From Oscillibacter sp. (GTDB lineage: Bacteria; Bacillota; Clostridia; Oscillospirales; Oscillospiraceae): a DNA stretch of 9,906 bases. The notes beneath the pieces were generated by a model that saw only the letters and a list, made by a program, of their open reading frames with translations, was not told the origin of the DNA and did no database searches. The stretch is from NCBI GenBank assembly GCA_024404295.1, contig JAKSQE010000042.1, forward strand, positions 1-9,906, in the 5' to 3' direction. The translations under genes were made by a program, and so were the position numbers. Shown here one piece after another: positions 1-6,236 of this stretch. Position 1 is the first letter of the stretch. Each line of letters begins with the position of its first letter.

Positions 1-305
1 CCTATACTCCTCACGTTGACTGCGGTGACTATGTCATCATCATCAACGCAAAGGATGCAGTTCTGACCGGCAAGAAGCTCGAGCAGAAGTACTACCGCAC
101 TCACTCCGGTTGGGTCGGCGGTCTCAAGGAGACTCAGTACAAGCACCTGATGGCAAAGCGCCCCGAGCTCGCAATGCGTCTTGCAGTACGCGGCATGCTT
201 CAGAAGAACACCATCGCACAGTGGCAGCTCAAGCGTCTGCGTGTTTTCGCAGGTGCAGAACACACCCACGAAGCTCAGAAGCCCGAAGTTTGGGATCGTT
301 TCTGA
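1..305 (+). CDS. rplM: 50S ribosomal protein L13, 3' part (5' end outside window)
   Basis: The reading frame entering at base 3 encodes the last 100 residues of L13, an early-assembling large-subunit protein that binds 23S rRNA. Visible family signatures are TPHVDCGDYVIIINA near the window start, LTGKKLEQKYYRTHSG, PELAMRLAVRGMLQKN and AGAEHTHEAQKPE near the C-terminus; all match the usual L13 C-terminal half in order and spacing. The frame ends in TGA at 303-305, 15 bp before rpsI, the standard rplM-rpsI operon arrangement. Only the N-terminal part is missing, because the window begins inside the gene. There is no sign of damage. Identification is by motif recognition and by the neighbouring gene. 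Confidence 0.97.
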   Translation, partial: YTPHVDCGDYVIIINAKDAVLTGKKLEQKYYRTHSGWVGGLKETQYKHLMAKRPELAMRLAVRGMLQKNTIAQWQLKRLRVFAGAEHTHEAQKPEVWDRF

Positions 306-320
306 TAGGAGGAAGAGAAT

Positions 321-731
321 ATGGCAACTTATAAGTGCAAAAGACCCTATATGTACGGTACCGGCCGCAGAAAGCACTCTGTAGCACGCGTTCACCTCAT
401 TCCCAACGGCACCGGTGTTATCACCATCAACGGCCGTGATATCGACGATTACTTCGGTCTCGAGACCCTGAAGCTCATCGTTCGTCAGCCCCTGGTCACC
501 ACCGGCACTGTCGGCAAGGTTGACATCGAGGCAACCGTCGCAGGCGGCGGCGTTTCCGGTCAGGCCGGCGCAATCCGCCACGGCATTTCCAGAGCTCTTC
601 TCCTCGTTGACGAGAGCTACCGTCCCGCTCTGAAGGCTGCAGGTTTCCTGACCCGCGACCCCAGAATGAAGGAAAGAAAGAAGTACGGCCTCAAAGCTGC
701 ACGTCGTGCTCCTCAGTTCAGCAAGCGCTAA
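321..731 (+). CDS. rpsI: 30S ribosomal protein S9
   Basis: Encodes a complete 136-residue S9 of the small ribosomal subunit, whose extended basic C-terminal tail reaches the tRNA-binding P site. The family features are all present: an N-terminal YGTGRRKHSVARVHLIPNG segment, INGRDIDDYF, the central GGGVSGQAGAIRHGISRALL motif, and LTRDPRMKERKKYGLKAARRAPQFSKR ending in the invariant SKR. The ATG at 321 is chosen because AGGAGG lies at 307-312, 8 bp upstream. The gene follows rplM directly and is followed by an intrinsic terminator, so it closes the ribosomal-protein operon. The last 33 bases (699-731) are repeated, with only synonymous changes, at 875-907, so this 3' end may have been supplied by an integrated element. 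Confidence 0.98.
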   Translation: MATYKCKRPYMYGTGRRKHSVARVHLIPNGTGVITINGRDIDDYFGLETLKLIVRQPLVTTGTVGKVDIEATVAGGGVSGQAGAIRHGISRALLLVDESYRPALKAAGFLTRDPRMKERKKYGLKAARRAPQFSKR

Positions 732-743
732 ACTACAAATTAC

Positions 744-775
744 AACTCCCAGGGTTATTCCTTGGGAGTTTTTTT
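744..775 (+). terminator. Intrinsic terminator of the rplM-rpsI operon
   Basis: AACTCCCA (744-751) pairs perfectly with TGGGAGTT (763-770) around an 11-nt loop, and a T-run continues to 775. It starts 12 bp after the rpsI stop codon. A hairpin with a U-tract in this position is a standard factor-independent terminator for the plus strand. Confidence 0.88.
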
Positions 776-811
776 ATTCGGCGTGCAGCTTTTTGTCATC
801 ACCGAGCGGTT

Positions 812-829
812 GCCTGTGCCTGCACAGGC
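812..829. repeat. Near-perfect palindrome in the rpsI downstream spacer
   Basis: GCCTGTGC (812-819) and GCACAGGC (822-829) are perfect inverted copies separated by only CT. As RNA it would form a stem of about six pairs with a small loop. It has no T-run and so is not a terminator. It lies between the two copies of the rpsI 3' end and may be a protein-binding dyad or a fragment of a palindromic intergenic element; I cannot assign a role. Confidence 0.5.
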
Positions 830-854
830 GAGCGAGTGGGGACATTTTGCGCCA

Positions 855-875
855 CGAAGTGCCGAAGGCGCTTCG
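855..875. repeat. Hairpin immediately upstream of the duplicated rpsI end
   Basis: CGAAGTGCC (855-863) can pair with GGCGCTTCG (867-875) through nine positions, one of them T-G, around a GAA loop. A second, outer complementarity is TGGGGA (837-842) with TCCCCA (886-891). The hairpin abuts the second rpsI-end copy exactly. Its position suggests a structured arm beside a recombination core, but it could equally be an ordinary intergenic dyad. Confidence 0.45.
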
Positions 876-907
876 CACGTCGTGCTCCCCAGTTCTCCAA
901 GAGATAA
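875..907 (+). repeat. Second copy of the rpsI 3' end (attachment-site-like direct repeat)
   Basis: Translated in frame this segment reads ARRAPQFSKR followed by TAA, exactly the last ten residues and stop of S9. At the nucleotide level 28 of 33 bases match rpsI positions 699-731: the first 14 bases are identical, and the five differences (CCT/CCC, AGC/TCC, CGC/AGA codons) are all synonymous. No further S9 coding sequence is recognisable upstream of 875, apart from a possible lysine codon at matching distance. A simple recent tandem duplication would not collect only synonymous changes. The pattern fits an integrative element that recombined into the 3' end of rpsI and brought a replacement end, leaving this as the displaced original (or the reverse). 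The interior, 732-874, is too short for an integrase, so any element has been deleted. Confidence 0.72.
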
Positions 908-936
908 TTTCTCTTATTCGAACGGCGAAAATGCTA

Positions 937-975
937 AAAAACCCCGTAAACTCAAGGTTTGCGGGGTTTTTCTTT
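937..975 (+). terminator. Strong, probably bidirectional intrinsic terminator
   Basis: AAAAACCCCGTAAAC (937-951) pairs along its full length with GTTTGCGGGGTTTTT (957-971), with one T-G pair, around a TCAAG loop, and more T residues follow. It lies 30 bp beyond the duplicated rpsI end, so it may be the original rpsI terminator. Read on the minus strand it also has a GC-rich stem followed by TTTTT, so it could stop transcripts arriving from the convergent catabolic operon. Confidence 0.9.
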
Positions 976-1026
976 TTATCCCGATTTGATGAGTGCTTAA
1001 CACCATCTGAACAACTCTGACGCGGT

Positions 1027-1089
1027 TTAACCCATTTTATAGGGGTGAAAATGGGTTAATTTGAGTTTATGGGTTAAAAAATGGGCTAG
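1027..1089. repeat. Cluster of ATGGGTTAA repeats with a perfect 12-bp inverted repeat
   Basis: TTAACCCATTTT (1027-1038) and AAAATGGGTTAA (1048-1059) are perfect inverted copies around a 9-nt centre. A further exact ATGGGTTAA occurs at 1069-1077, 18 bp from the start of the previous direct copy, and a degenerate ATGGGCTAG follows at 1081-1089. That makes three exact 9-mers and one degenerate copy in 63 bp. No T-run follows on either strand, so it is not a terminator, and spacing and length rule out a CRISPR array. Clustered short repeats near an att-like site resemble accessory binding sites for a recombinase or a regulator; the actual function is unknown. Confidence 0.6.
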
Positions 1090-1720
1090 CTAAGGGACTT
1101 AAGAACTATCCTACAGCACTGATTTATCGTCACCATAGAACCCGGCACGATTCCACCGGAAACAGTCTTCCTCGCCCGAACAGTCTCCATCAGCATTCGC
1201 ACATCTTTTCCCGAGGCCAATCCGTAGAGAAGCTGATTTTCTTTCTCACCTTCCTGTGGGGATTGCTTGATCTGCTGCAAATGCTCTTCCATTTGAGTGC
1301 GAATGCACTCCCGGGTGAAACCCGATTGGGACATCTCATGCCAGACAGCCACCTCGGTCAGAGAAATCCCCCGCTCCTGAGCCAAGGCGCAGGCTTCCTC
1401 ACATGAACGGATCTCCTGCACATCCGGCCGTGAAAAGCCGTATTCCAGGATCGGCTTGACCACGCTGAGTTTCCATACGCCTGCCATATTCCGCATCCGA
1501 TCGATCAGGTCGGTCTCCGGTATTTCCGGGAAGATTGCACAGATTACCCAGCCGTTTTCACCCTCGCCGCGCTGACTGCAGTTCCTGGCGGCAAGCTGTC
1601 GGCCGCAAGCGGGGCATCGCTTCAACGCACGATGTGGTATGCATCAGCAACCACATTCATCTGCGCGCCGTCAACGCGGCTGATAGCAATACTGCCGCCG
1701 ACAGAGGTTCCCAAAACCTC
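1086..1720 (-). pseudogene. Internal fragment of a second Fe-S L-serine dehydratase-like gene
   Basis: Two minus-strand frames together align with the middle of the intact serine dehydratase homologue at 2649-4214. The frame beginning near 1720 gives GTSVGGSIAISRVDG, the start of the ACT-like regulatory region, and meets an in-frame TGA at 1622-1624. The shifted frame then gives GENGWVICAIFPEI..., which matches the intact protein from about its residue 176 (DGIYLTW...) without gaps for 41 residues. It continues through EVAVWHEMSQSG and YGLASGKDVRMLM to KTVSGGIVPGSM (intact protein: TLSGSVLG). Similarity stops near 1140 and the frame ends at 1086. The segment corresponds to roughly residues 126-315 of 521. 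The first half of the beta domain, the catalytic APTxGSxG region and all cluster cysteines are absent. The TTG at 1625 that could open the second frame has no ribosome binding site. The clear but modest similarity points to an old paralogue or orthologue, not a recent duplicate. Confidence 0.85.
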
Positions 1721-1728
1721 TCACTGTC

Positions 1729-2592
1729 TTAAGCCGGGGTGTTCCTGCGATTATACGCCGCCATAGCAACTGCAGCCGCAATAATGATAACATAGCCAAG
1801 AATGCTGAACCTGTCTGCCACCTGGTCAAAGAAGAAGTAGCCGAAAACGGAGGCAAACAGCACCTGTGCATAGTCATAAACGGAAATCTCCGAAGCAGGC
1901 GCGTAGAAATACGCATAAGTAATGCCAAACTGGCCGCCGCTTGCCGCAAGTCCTGCCAGCAGCAAAAACGCCAGCTGCTGTCCGTTCATAGGTACATAAT
2001 GGAACACCAATGCTGGCAGCGTAACCAGGCAGGATACCGCAGAAAATGTGAAAATAATAATAGTCCGATCGACCCCATGCTGTCCCAAAAGCCGAACCTC
2101 CGCATAGGCAAGCCCGGCGAAAACGCCTCCTGCCAGCGCCACCAATGCGCCCATGGAAACAAATCCGGTCATTGACGGTTTCAAAATCAAAAGGACGCTG
2201 GAAAAGGCGATGACGAACAGCAGGGCCTGTACCGGTTTTATTCTCTCCTTCAGCAGCCATCCCGCAAAAAGGACTGTAAAGAACGGTGAAAGCTGGATGA
2301 GAACCGTTGCATCGGACAGCAATATATGGTCGACCGCATAATAATTGCACAGAATGCCGAATGTCCCTGCCAAAGACCGCAGCAGCAGGTGTTTCCGATC
2401 TGCCGGTGCCACCTCAAATCTTGTATGGCTCCGCAAGATCATAAACAGTGCAACGGTCAACGATATCGCATTGCGGAAAAAGCTTTTCTGCATGGACGGG
2501 AGATCGCCCGCCATCCGCACAAACACGTTCATCAGCGAAAAACTGGCTGCGGAAAGAATCATGCAGACAGTTCCCTTCATACGAGCGCTCAC
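1729..2592 (-). CDS. EamA/DMT-superfamily (RhaT-like) inner-membrane transporter
   Basis: A very hydrophobic protein of about 287 residues with ten predicted membrane helices in two five-helix halves, the standard EamA arrangement of the drug/metabolite transporter superfamily. Recognisable family features are ILSAASFSLMNVFVRMAGD in helix 1, FFRNAISL, LLRSLAGTFGILCNYYAV and, at the end of the first repeat, LSPFFTVLFAGWLLKERI. The second half has GQFGITYAYFYAPASE...YAQVLFASVFGYFFFDQ. Members export or import small metabolites, often amino acids; the substrate cannot be read from sequence. I chose the GTG at 2592 as start because AGGAGG lies about 9 bp upstream; a longer GTG start at 2613 would place that Shine-Dalgarno inside the gene. 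It is the last intact gene of the operon, about 56 bp after the serine dehydratase homologue. It may export an amino acid or end product of the pathway. Confidence 0.88.
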   Translation of the reverse strand: MSARMKGTVCMILSAASFSLMNVFVRMAGDLPSMQKSFFRNAISLTVALFMILRSHTRFEVAPADRKHLLLRSLAGTFGILCNYYAVDHILLSDATVLIQLSPFFTVLFAGWLLKERIKPVQALLFVIAFSSVLLILKPSMTGFVSMGALVALAGGVFAGLAYAEVRLLGQHGVDRTIIIFTFSAVSCLVTLPALVFHYVPMNGQQLAFLLLAGLAASGGQFGITYAYFYAPASEISVYDYAQVLFASVFGYFFFDQVADRFSILGYVIIIAAAVAMAAYNRRNTPA

Positions 2593-2648
2593 AATACAGA
2601 TCCTCCTGTTCACTTGTTTTGCGTCTGTTCAATCGACTGCAGCTCAAT

Positions 2649-4214
2649 TTAAAGATTTTTGGCCAGATATTCTTCGTCCATCCGTCGGATCTGCTCGTAG
2701 GCACGGCAGGCTGCCGGCGTGCAAGCAACACCGCAGCCACCGCCGCGGAGATATTCCGGCATATGATCCTGTACATCCTTCAAGGCAAAGGATGCATCGT
2801 CCGGTGAGATGAAACTGCGGATGCCGGAAAGCACCATATCAGCCGAAGAGAATGCATTCGCAATGCCCGTTCCGTTGCGTTTGATGCAGGGGATCTCGAT
2901 GCACTGCATCGGGTCACACACAAGTCCCAGCATACCCTTGACCGCCAAACAGGCTGCGTCGCCGATCTGGACAGCATCGCCACCGCCCAGACAGGCAATT
3001 GCCTGGGCTGCCATCGCAGCGGATACCGTAATCTCGCCCTGACAGCCCGCTGCCACACCGGAAAAGCGGACGCCGTCAAATGCCATTATAATACCGATGG
3101 AGGTGCATGACATCAATGCCTGAACAATTTGCTCATCGGAGTAACCATATGCCTCCTGCAGGCTGACAAGACAACCGGGCAAAATACCGGAGGAGCCGCA
3201 GGTCGGTGCCGCCACAATACAGCCCATAGACACGGCATACTCCATAACGCCTACACCATAAGCGACCGCCTTTCCCAAAACACTGCCGGAAAGAGTCTTG
3301 CCCTGTTGGATCGCCTTCAGCATCCGTTTTCCGTTCTGCCCGTCATCCAGGCCATACATAGGTCTCGCTTCGCCGCTGCTGCCGGCTGCCACGGATGCCT
3401 TCATACACTCCCAGTTTTCCCGCATCCGCTTCAAAATCTTTTCCGCAGGCAGGCCGGAACGGTTCATCTCATAGCGCAGCATCGCATCTGCCACCGTGAC
3501 CTTCTCCTGTTCACACAGTGCGAGGATCTCGCTGTAATCCCGGAAAAGCGGCTCCTTCCCGGAAAAACCGCCCTCAAAGAACGGCTCCAGCAACTCTGCG
3601 CGTTTCACGCCGTCCACAGCCCGCAAGCTCTGCAAAACAGCCGGATCTTCCAAATTCCAGGTCTTCCATGTGAGGTAAATGCCGTCCTTTGCACCGCTTT
3701 GCAGACCCTCTGCACCCAGAATCTCTCCCAGCTCGGCCGTCAGGTCACGGTCGCTCCAGATATATAGATACGGTGTGTAGTTGTTCAGCGTCACCGGCAC
3801 TTCGTCAATGCTCTCCACCACAATGTTGCCGCCACCTACAGAAACTGCGCAGACGCTGGTTTTCACATTCTGATCGGAGTTGATGATCAGTCTGACTCGC
3901 ATCGCATCTTTACTCTCCTCTTTGGGGAAACAGCTGATCGTAAAGTGCATCCCCCGCTCTTTTGCGCGCTCGAACGCATTGGGAAAATCCGGTTCATTGG
4001 TGGCATAGCCCATCAGTCCGCCGGCCAGCCCTAAATGACTGCGACAGCCCGCATAGTGCGTCAGGTTATTGGGGTGGAACTGGATCTCAACATCCTTTGG
4101 CTCTCCGCAGGTCAATGCGCGGCCCACCGCACCGATGCGCACCATACCGGCCGTTCCGGAGCTGGACGGTCCCAGCATAATCGGGCCGACAATATCAAAA
4201 ATACTAACATCCAT
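2649..4214 (-). CDS. Divergent single-chain iron-sulfur L-serine dehydratase-like lyase
   Basis: This 521-residue protein has the fused layout of the 4Fe-4S serine dehydratases: beta domain (about 1-110, with FDIVGPIMLGPSSSGTAG), ACT-like region (about 117-215, SVGGGNIVVESID) and catalytic alpha domain (about 225-521). The known enzymes deaminate L-serine to pyruvate in the cytoplasm using an oxygen-sensitive cluster. Likely cluster ligands are Cys391 (GCQGE), Cys433 and Cys443 (CDPMQCIEIPC). Departures from the canonical family are visible. The SSSHTAG histidine is Gly20. PTAGSCG has become PTCGSSG (337-343). The usual CX10C ligand pair is CX9C with an extra Cys438. The C-terminus is cysteine-rich (GGGCGVACTPAAC). 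The substrate may therefore be a serine analogue or another beta-substituted amino acid. The ATG at 4214 has AAAGGAG 8 bp upstream. The gene follows dctM after a 170-bp gap containing a hairpin. Confidence 0.88.
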   Translation of the reverse strand: MDVSIFDIVGPIMLGPSSSGTAGMVRIGAVGRALTCGEPKDVEIQFHPNNLTHYAGCRSHLGLAGGLMGYATNEPDFPNAFERAKERGMHFTISCFPKEESKDAMRVRLIINSDQNVKTSVCAVSVGGGNIVVESIDEVPVTLNNYTPYLYIWSDRDLTAELGEILGAEGLQSGAKDGIYLTWKTWNLEDPAVLQSLRAVDGVKRAELLEPFFEGGFSGKEPLFRDYSEILALCEQEKVTVADAMLRYEMNRSGLPAEKILKRMRENWECMKASVAAGSSGEARPMYGLDDGQNGKRMLKAIQQGKTLSGSVLGKAVAYGVGVMEYAVSMGCIVAAPTCGSSGILPGCLVSLQEAYGYSDEQIVQALMSCTSIGIIMAFDGVRFSGVAAGCQGEITVSAAMAAQAIACLGGGDAVQIGDAACLAVKGMLGLVCDPMQCIEIPCIKRNGTGIANAFSSADMVLSGIRSFISPDDASFALKDVQDHMPEYLRGGGCGVACTPAACRAYEQIRRMDEEYLAKNL

Positions 4215-4283
4215 AAGCAGACTCCTTTCGTGTCTGTGGATACTCTTGCAGGAGCAGTTTTGTGCCCCGCCGAATATCCGGTT

Positions 4284-4338
4284 AAAAAGTATCCTCCCAA
4301 AACAGATTGGATATTTCCGTCATCTGCTTTGGGAGGAT
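4284..4338 (-). terminator. Stem-loop with T-run between dctM and the dehydratase gene
   Basis: On the minus strand, ATCCTCCCAAAGCAGAT (4338-4322) pairs over all 17 positions with ATCTGTTTTGGGAGGAT (4307-4291), using one G-U pair, around a 14-nt loop; AC and then TTTTT follow. On the plus strand the same position would be an A-C mismatch, so the structure fits minus-strand RNA. It lies 46 bp after the dctM stop. It could fully or partly terminate the upstream transcript, separating transporter genes from the downstream lyase and exporter, or stabilise the upstream mRNA. No convincing promoter is visible in the 76 bp between it and the next start codon, which favours partial readthrough. Confidence 0.75.
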
Positions 4339-4384
4339 CACGTTACTGAAAAAGCGGTCTTCGCTCACATATGCCGCAGTCCGA

Positions 4385-5704
4385 TCATGCGTAACCCAGC
4401 AGTCTGGGCAGGAACATGGAAATCGGCTCCAGATAGGTGGTGAGGAGAATGACAGGGAAGTAGCCAATCAGCAGAAATACCAGCGTGTTCTTCATCATTT
4501 CTCCGAATTTTGCATTGCCGACTTTCATACCAAAGTACAGCACGCTTGCATAGGGAGGCGTCAGTGCGCCGGCAGAGAGATTCACCACCATGATCGCGCA
4601 GAAATGGATCGGATCAATCCCATAGGCAGTCATCAGCGGCAGCAGCAGCGGAGCACACAGCATAATGGCCGTAGAATCATTTACAATCATACCGACAAAC
4701 AGCAGGAACACATTGACCATGATTAGGATCACATACTTGTTGTCGGTAAAGCCGAGGAATATCTGCACCAGCATCTGCGGGATCTTCAGCTGTGTCATGC
4801 ACTGGCTCAGTAGCAGGCAGAAGAAAATCATCATAAAGATGGATCCGATGGAAGATGCGGATGTACGCAGCATCTTGACCGTTCTGCCAAACTTCAGCTG
4901 TCTGTATACAAAGGCACCGACCAGCAGGGCAATCACCGCGCAAACGGAAGCAGCCTCGGTCGCAGTAAACAGGCCGCCGTAAATGCCGCCCAGAATGATT
5001 ACAGGCATCAGCATTGCCGGGATCGCCCCAACAAACACATGTAGCTTGCTGCGCTGCTTTTCACCGCCCTCAGCCGTTTCCCCGCTTGTGATCTGTGCGG
5101 GGCCGGCCTTCTTACGGGCATAGTAGACATTGATTGCGGAGAAGGTGATAATCGTGATAAGGCCGGGCACAACGGTTGCCATAAAGCAGCCGAGGATGCT
5201 GACACCGGTGGTCCAGCCGAAAATGATGATGGGAACACTCGGAGGGATGAGGGTTCCCAGAATAGAAGAGCATGTTACCAGAGAAGTACTGAAGCCTCTG
5301 GAATAGCCCTCTTTTTCCAGTTCGGGAATCATAATGCTTCCCAAAGCCGCGATGCCGGTAAAGGCACTGCCAGAAATGGCGCCCAGAACACCACAAACCA
5401 CAACAGTAATGCAGCCCAAAGCGCCGCGGATCTTGCCCACGAAAGTGCGGGCAAGGAGCACCAGCTTTTCAGCGATGCCGCTTTCTGCGATCAGATTTCC
5501 CGCGATAATAAACATCGGGACTGCCATCAGTGAGGAACTGACCATCTGCGTATAGCCCCAAATCATCAGACTCTTGATGGGGATTGCGCAAGTGCTGACC
5601 AGGAAAATCAGTGCGCCGCCAAAGCAATAAGGCAGAGGAATGCCAGCCAACAGAAGTATCAGCAGCAACACCATACAAATTGCAAACGCCGTCATCACAG
5701 GCAT
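4385..5704 (-). CDS. dctM: TRAP transporter large permease (DctM family)
   Basis: A 439-residue membrane protein, the normal length for DctM, which forms the sodium-coupled transport domain of tripartite ATP-independent periplasmic transporters. Family motifs in order are GIPLPYCFGGAL, MAVPMFIIAGNLIAESG, GVLGAISGSAFTGIAALGSIMIPEL, LIPPSVPIIIFGWTTG, GGIYGGLFTATEAASV in the second half, and VNLSAGALTPPYASVLYFGM near the end. About a dozen membrane segments are evident, with one hydrophilic stretch (ARKKAGPAQITSGETAEGGEKQ) between the halves. The ATG shares one base with the dctQ stop (TAATG at 5704) and is preceded by GGAGGTGAG, so its translation is probably coupled to dctQ. It works with DctQ and the solute-binding lipoprotein encoded upstream. 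Confidence 0.96.
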   Translation of the reverse strand: MPVMTAFAICMVLLLILLLAGIPLPYCFGGALIFLVSTCAIPIKSLMIWGYTQMVSSSLMAVPMFIIAGNLIAESGIAEKLVLLARTFVGKIRGALGCITVVVCGVLGAISGSAFTGIAALGSIMIPELEKEGYSRGFSTSLVTCSSILGTLIPPSVPIIIFGWTTGVSILGCFMATVVPGLITIITFSAINVYYARKKAGPAQITSGETAEGGEKQRSKLHVFVGAIPAMLMPVIILGGIYGGLFTATEAASVCAVIALLVGAFVYRQLKFGRTVKMLRTSASSIGSIFMMIFFCLLLSQCMTQLKIPQMLVQIFLGFTDNKYVILIMVNVFLLFVGMIVNDSTAIMLCAPLLLPLMTAYGIDPIHFCAIMVVNLSAGALTPPYASVLYFGMKVGNAKFGEMMKNTLVFLLIGYFPVILLTTYLEPISMFLPRLLGYA

Positions 5705-6228
5705 TATTCCTCACCTCCCTTAAATGCTGCTTTCGCCGCAGCCAGATCGCGGATTGTGTTGCACAGGGTAAAGACCGCCATCAAAACCAGACCCACCAGA
5801 ATGATCAATTCGCCAACAGACATGGGGATCTTTGTAATTGCGCTGATCTTGTGCATTTTCAGGCTGTACTGTGCATACTGCCATGCCCAGGACAGGACAT
5901 AGGTGCCGATGCACACAGCCAGTACATCGGAAACGCACTTTGCAACCGCAATTGCCTTGGGGCTTTTCGACACGGCTGCAATCAAGCCGCACTCGATATG
6001 CACATTCGTGAAGGATGCGCAGGCGCCGCCCAGAAAATAGATCCAAATCGTCGGGAATGTAAGGAACTCCTCCAGGCCAAACAGCGGCATATTCAGTGCG
6101 CGCAGAATGACCTGCATCGTCACAGTCAGAACCATGATCATAGTCAGCGCTGCGCAGATGTACTCGCAGACCTTGCCGACGCTTTCGACCACTTTCAACA
6201 TACCATGGCTTAATTTTATCAATCTCAT
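5704..6228 (-). CDS. dctQ: TRAP transporter small permease (DctQ family)
   Basis: A 174-residue protein with four hydrophobic segments, the usual size and topology of DctQ, which packs against DctM and is needed for the transporter complex. Supporting stretches are the amphipathic N-terminus followed by CAALTMIMVLTVTMQVILR, a PLFGLEEFLTFPTIWIYFLG segment typical of the family, the short NVHIECGL loop (family form: hVxVd) and a final IPMSVGELIILVGLVLMAVFTL helix. The start ATG at 6228 has AAAGGAG a few bases upstream and lies 8 bp after the stop of the UxaA-type large subunit. The end overlaps dctM by one base. A later ATG nine residues in is possible but has no comparable ribosome binding site. 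Confidence 0.93.
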   Translation of the reverse strand: MRLIKLSHGMLKVVESVGKVCEYICAALTMIMVLTVTMQVILRALNMPLFGLEEFLTFPTIWIYFLGGACASFTNVHIECGLIAAVSKSPKAIAVAKCVSDVLAVCIGTYVLSWAWQYAQYSLKMHKISAITKIPMSVGELIILVGLVLMAVFTLCNTIRDLAAAKAAFKGGEE

Positions 6229-6236
6229 TCTCTCCT

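Noticed and set aside
706..1020. A plus-strand 104-residue open frame over the rpsI downstream spacer
   Set aside because: It runs through two terminators and the duplicated rpsI end in a different frame, has no ribosome binding site and has no protein-like features.
1027..1089. CRISPR array interpretation of the ATGGGTTAA repeats
   Set aside because: The repeat units are only 9 bp, orientation is mixed, spacing is 12-24 bp and irregular, and no cas genes are present.
1086..1625. A 179-residue minus-strand open frame starting with TTG
   Set aside because: No ribosome binding site precedes the TTG. The frame starts in the middle of a serine dehydratase domain, and the upstream part of the same domain lies in another frame, so it is reported as a pseudogene.
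1703..1721. Perfect 7-bp hairpin just after the EamA stop codon, considered as an operon terminator
   Set aside because: AGAGGTT and AACCTCT pair well, but no T-run follows on the minus strand. The sequence is also part of the decayed dehydratase, so it was not called a terminator.
2593..2613. Longer EamA start at a GTG at 2613
   Set aside because: The AGGAGG Shine-Dalgarno lies inside this extension, and the added residues are not part of the first membrane helix. The GTG at 2592 has the right spacing.
3129..3767. Plus-strand open frame (212 codons) opposite the serine dehydratase homologue
   Set aside because: It is antisense to a gene with clear family motifs, has no ribosome binding site near the start, and its composition is unlike a real protein.
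5611..6213. Plus-strand open frame (200 codons) opposite dctQ
   Set aside because: It is antisense to dctQ, whose four membrane helices and overlap with dctM are clear. It is rich in Gln, His and Cys in the way shadow frames of hydrophobic genes often are.
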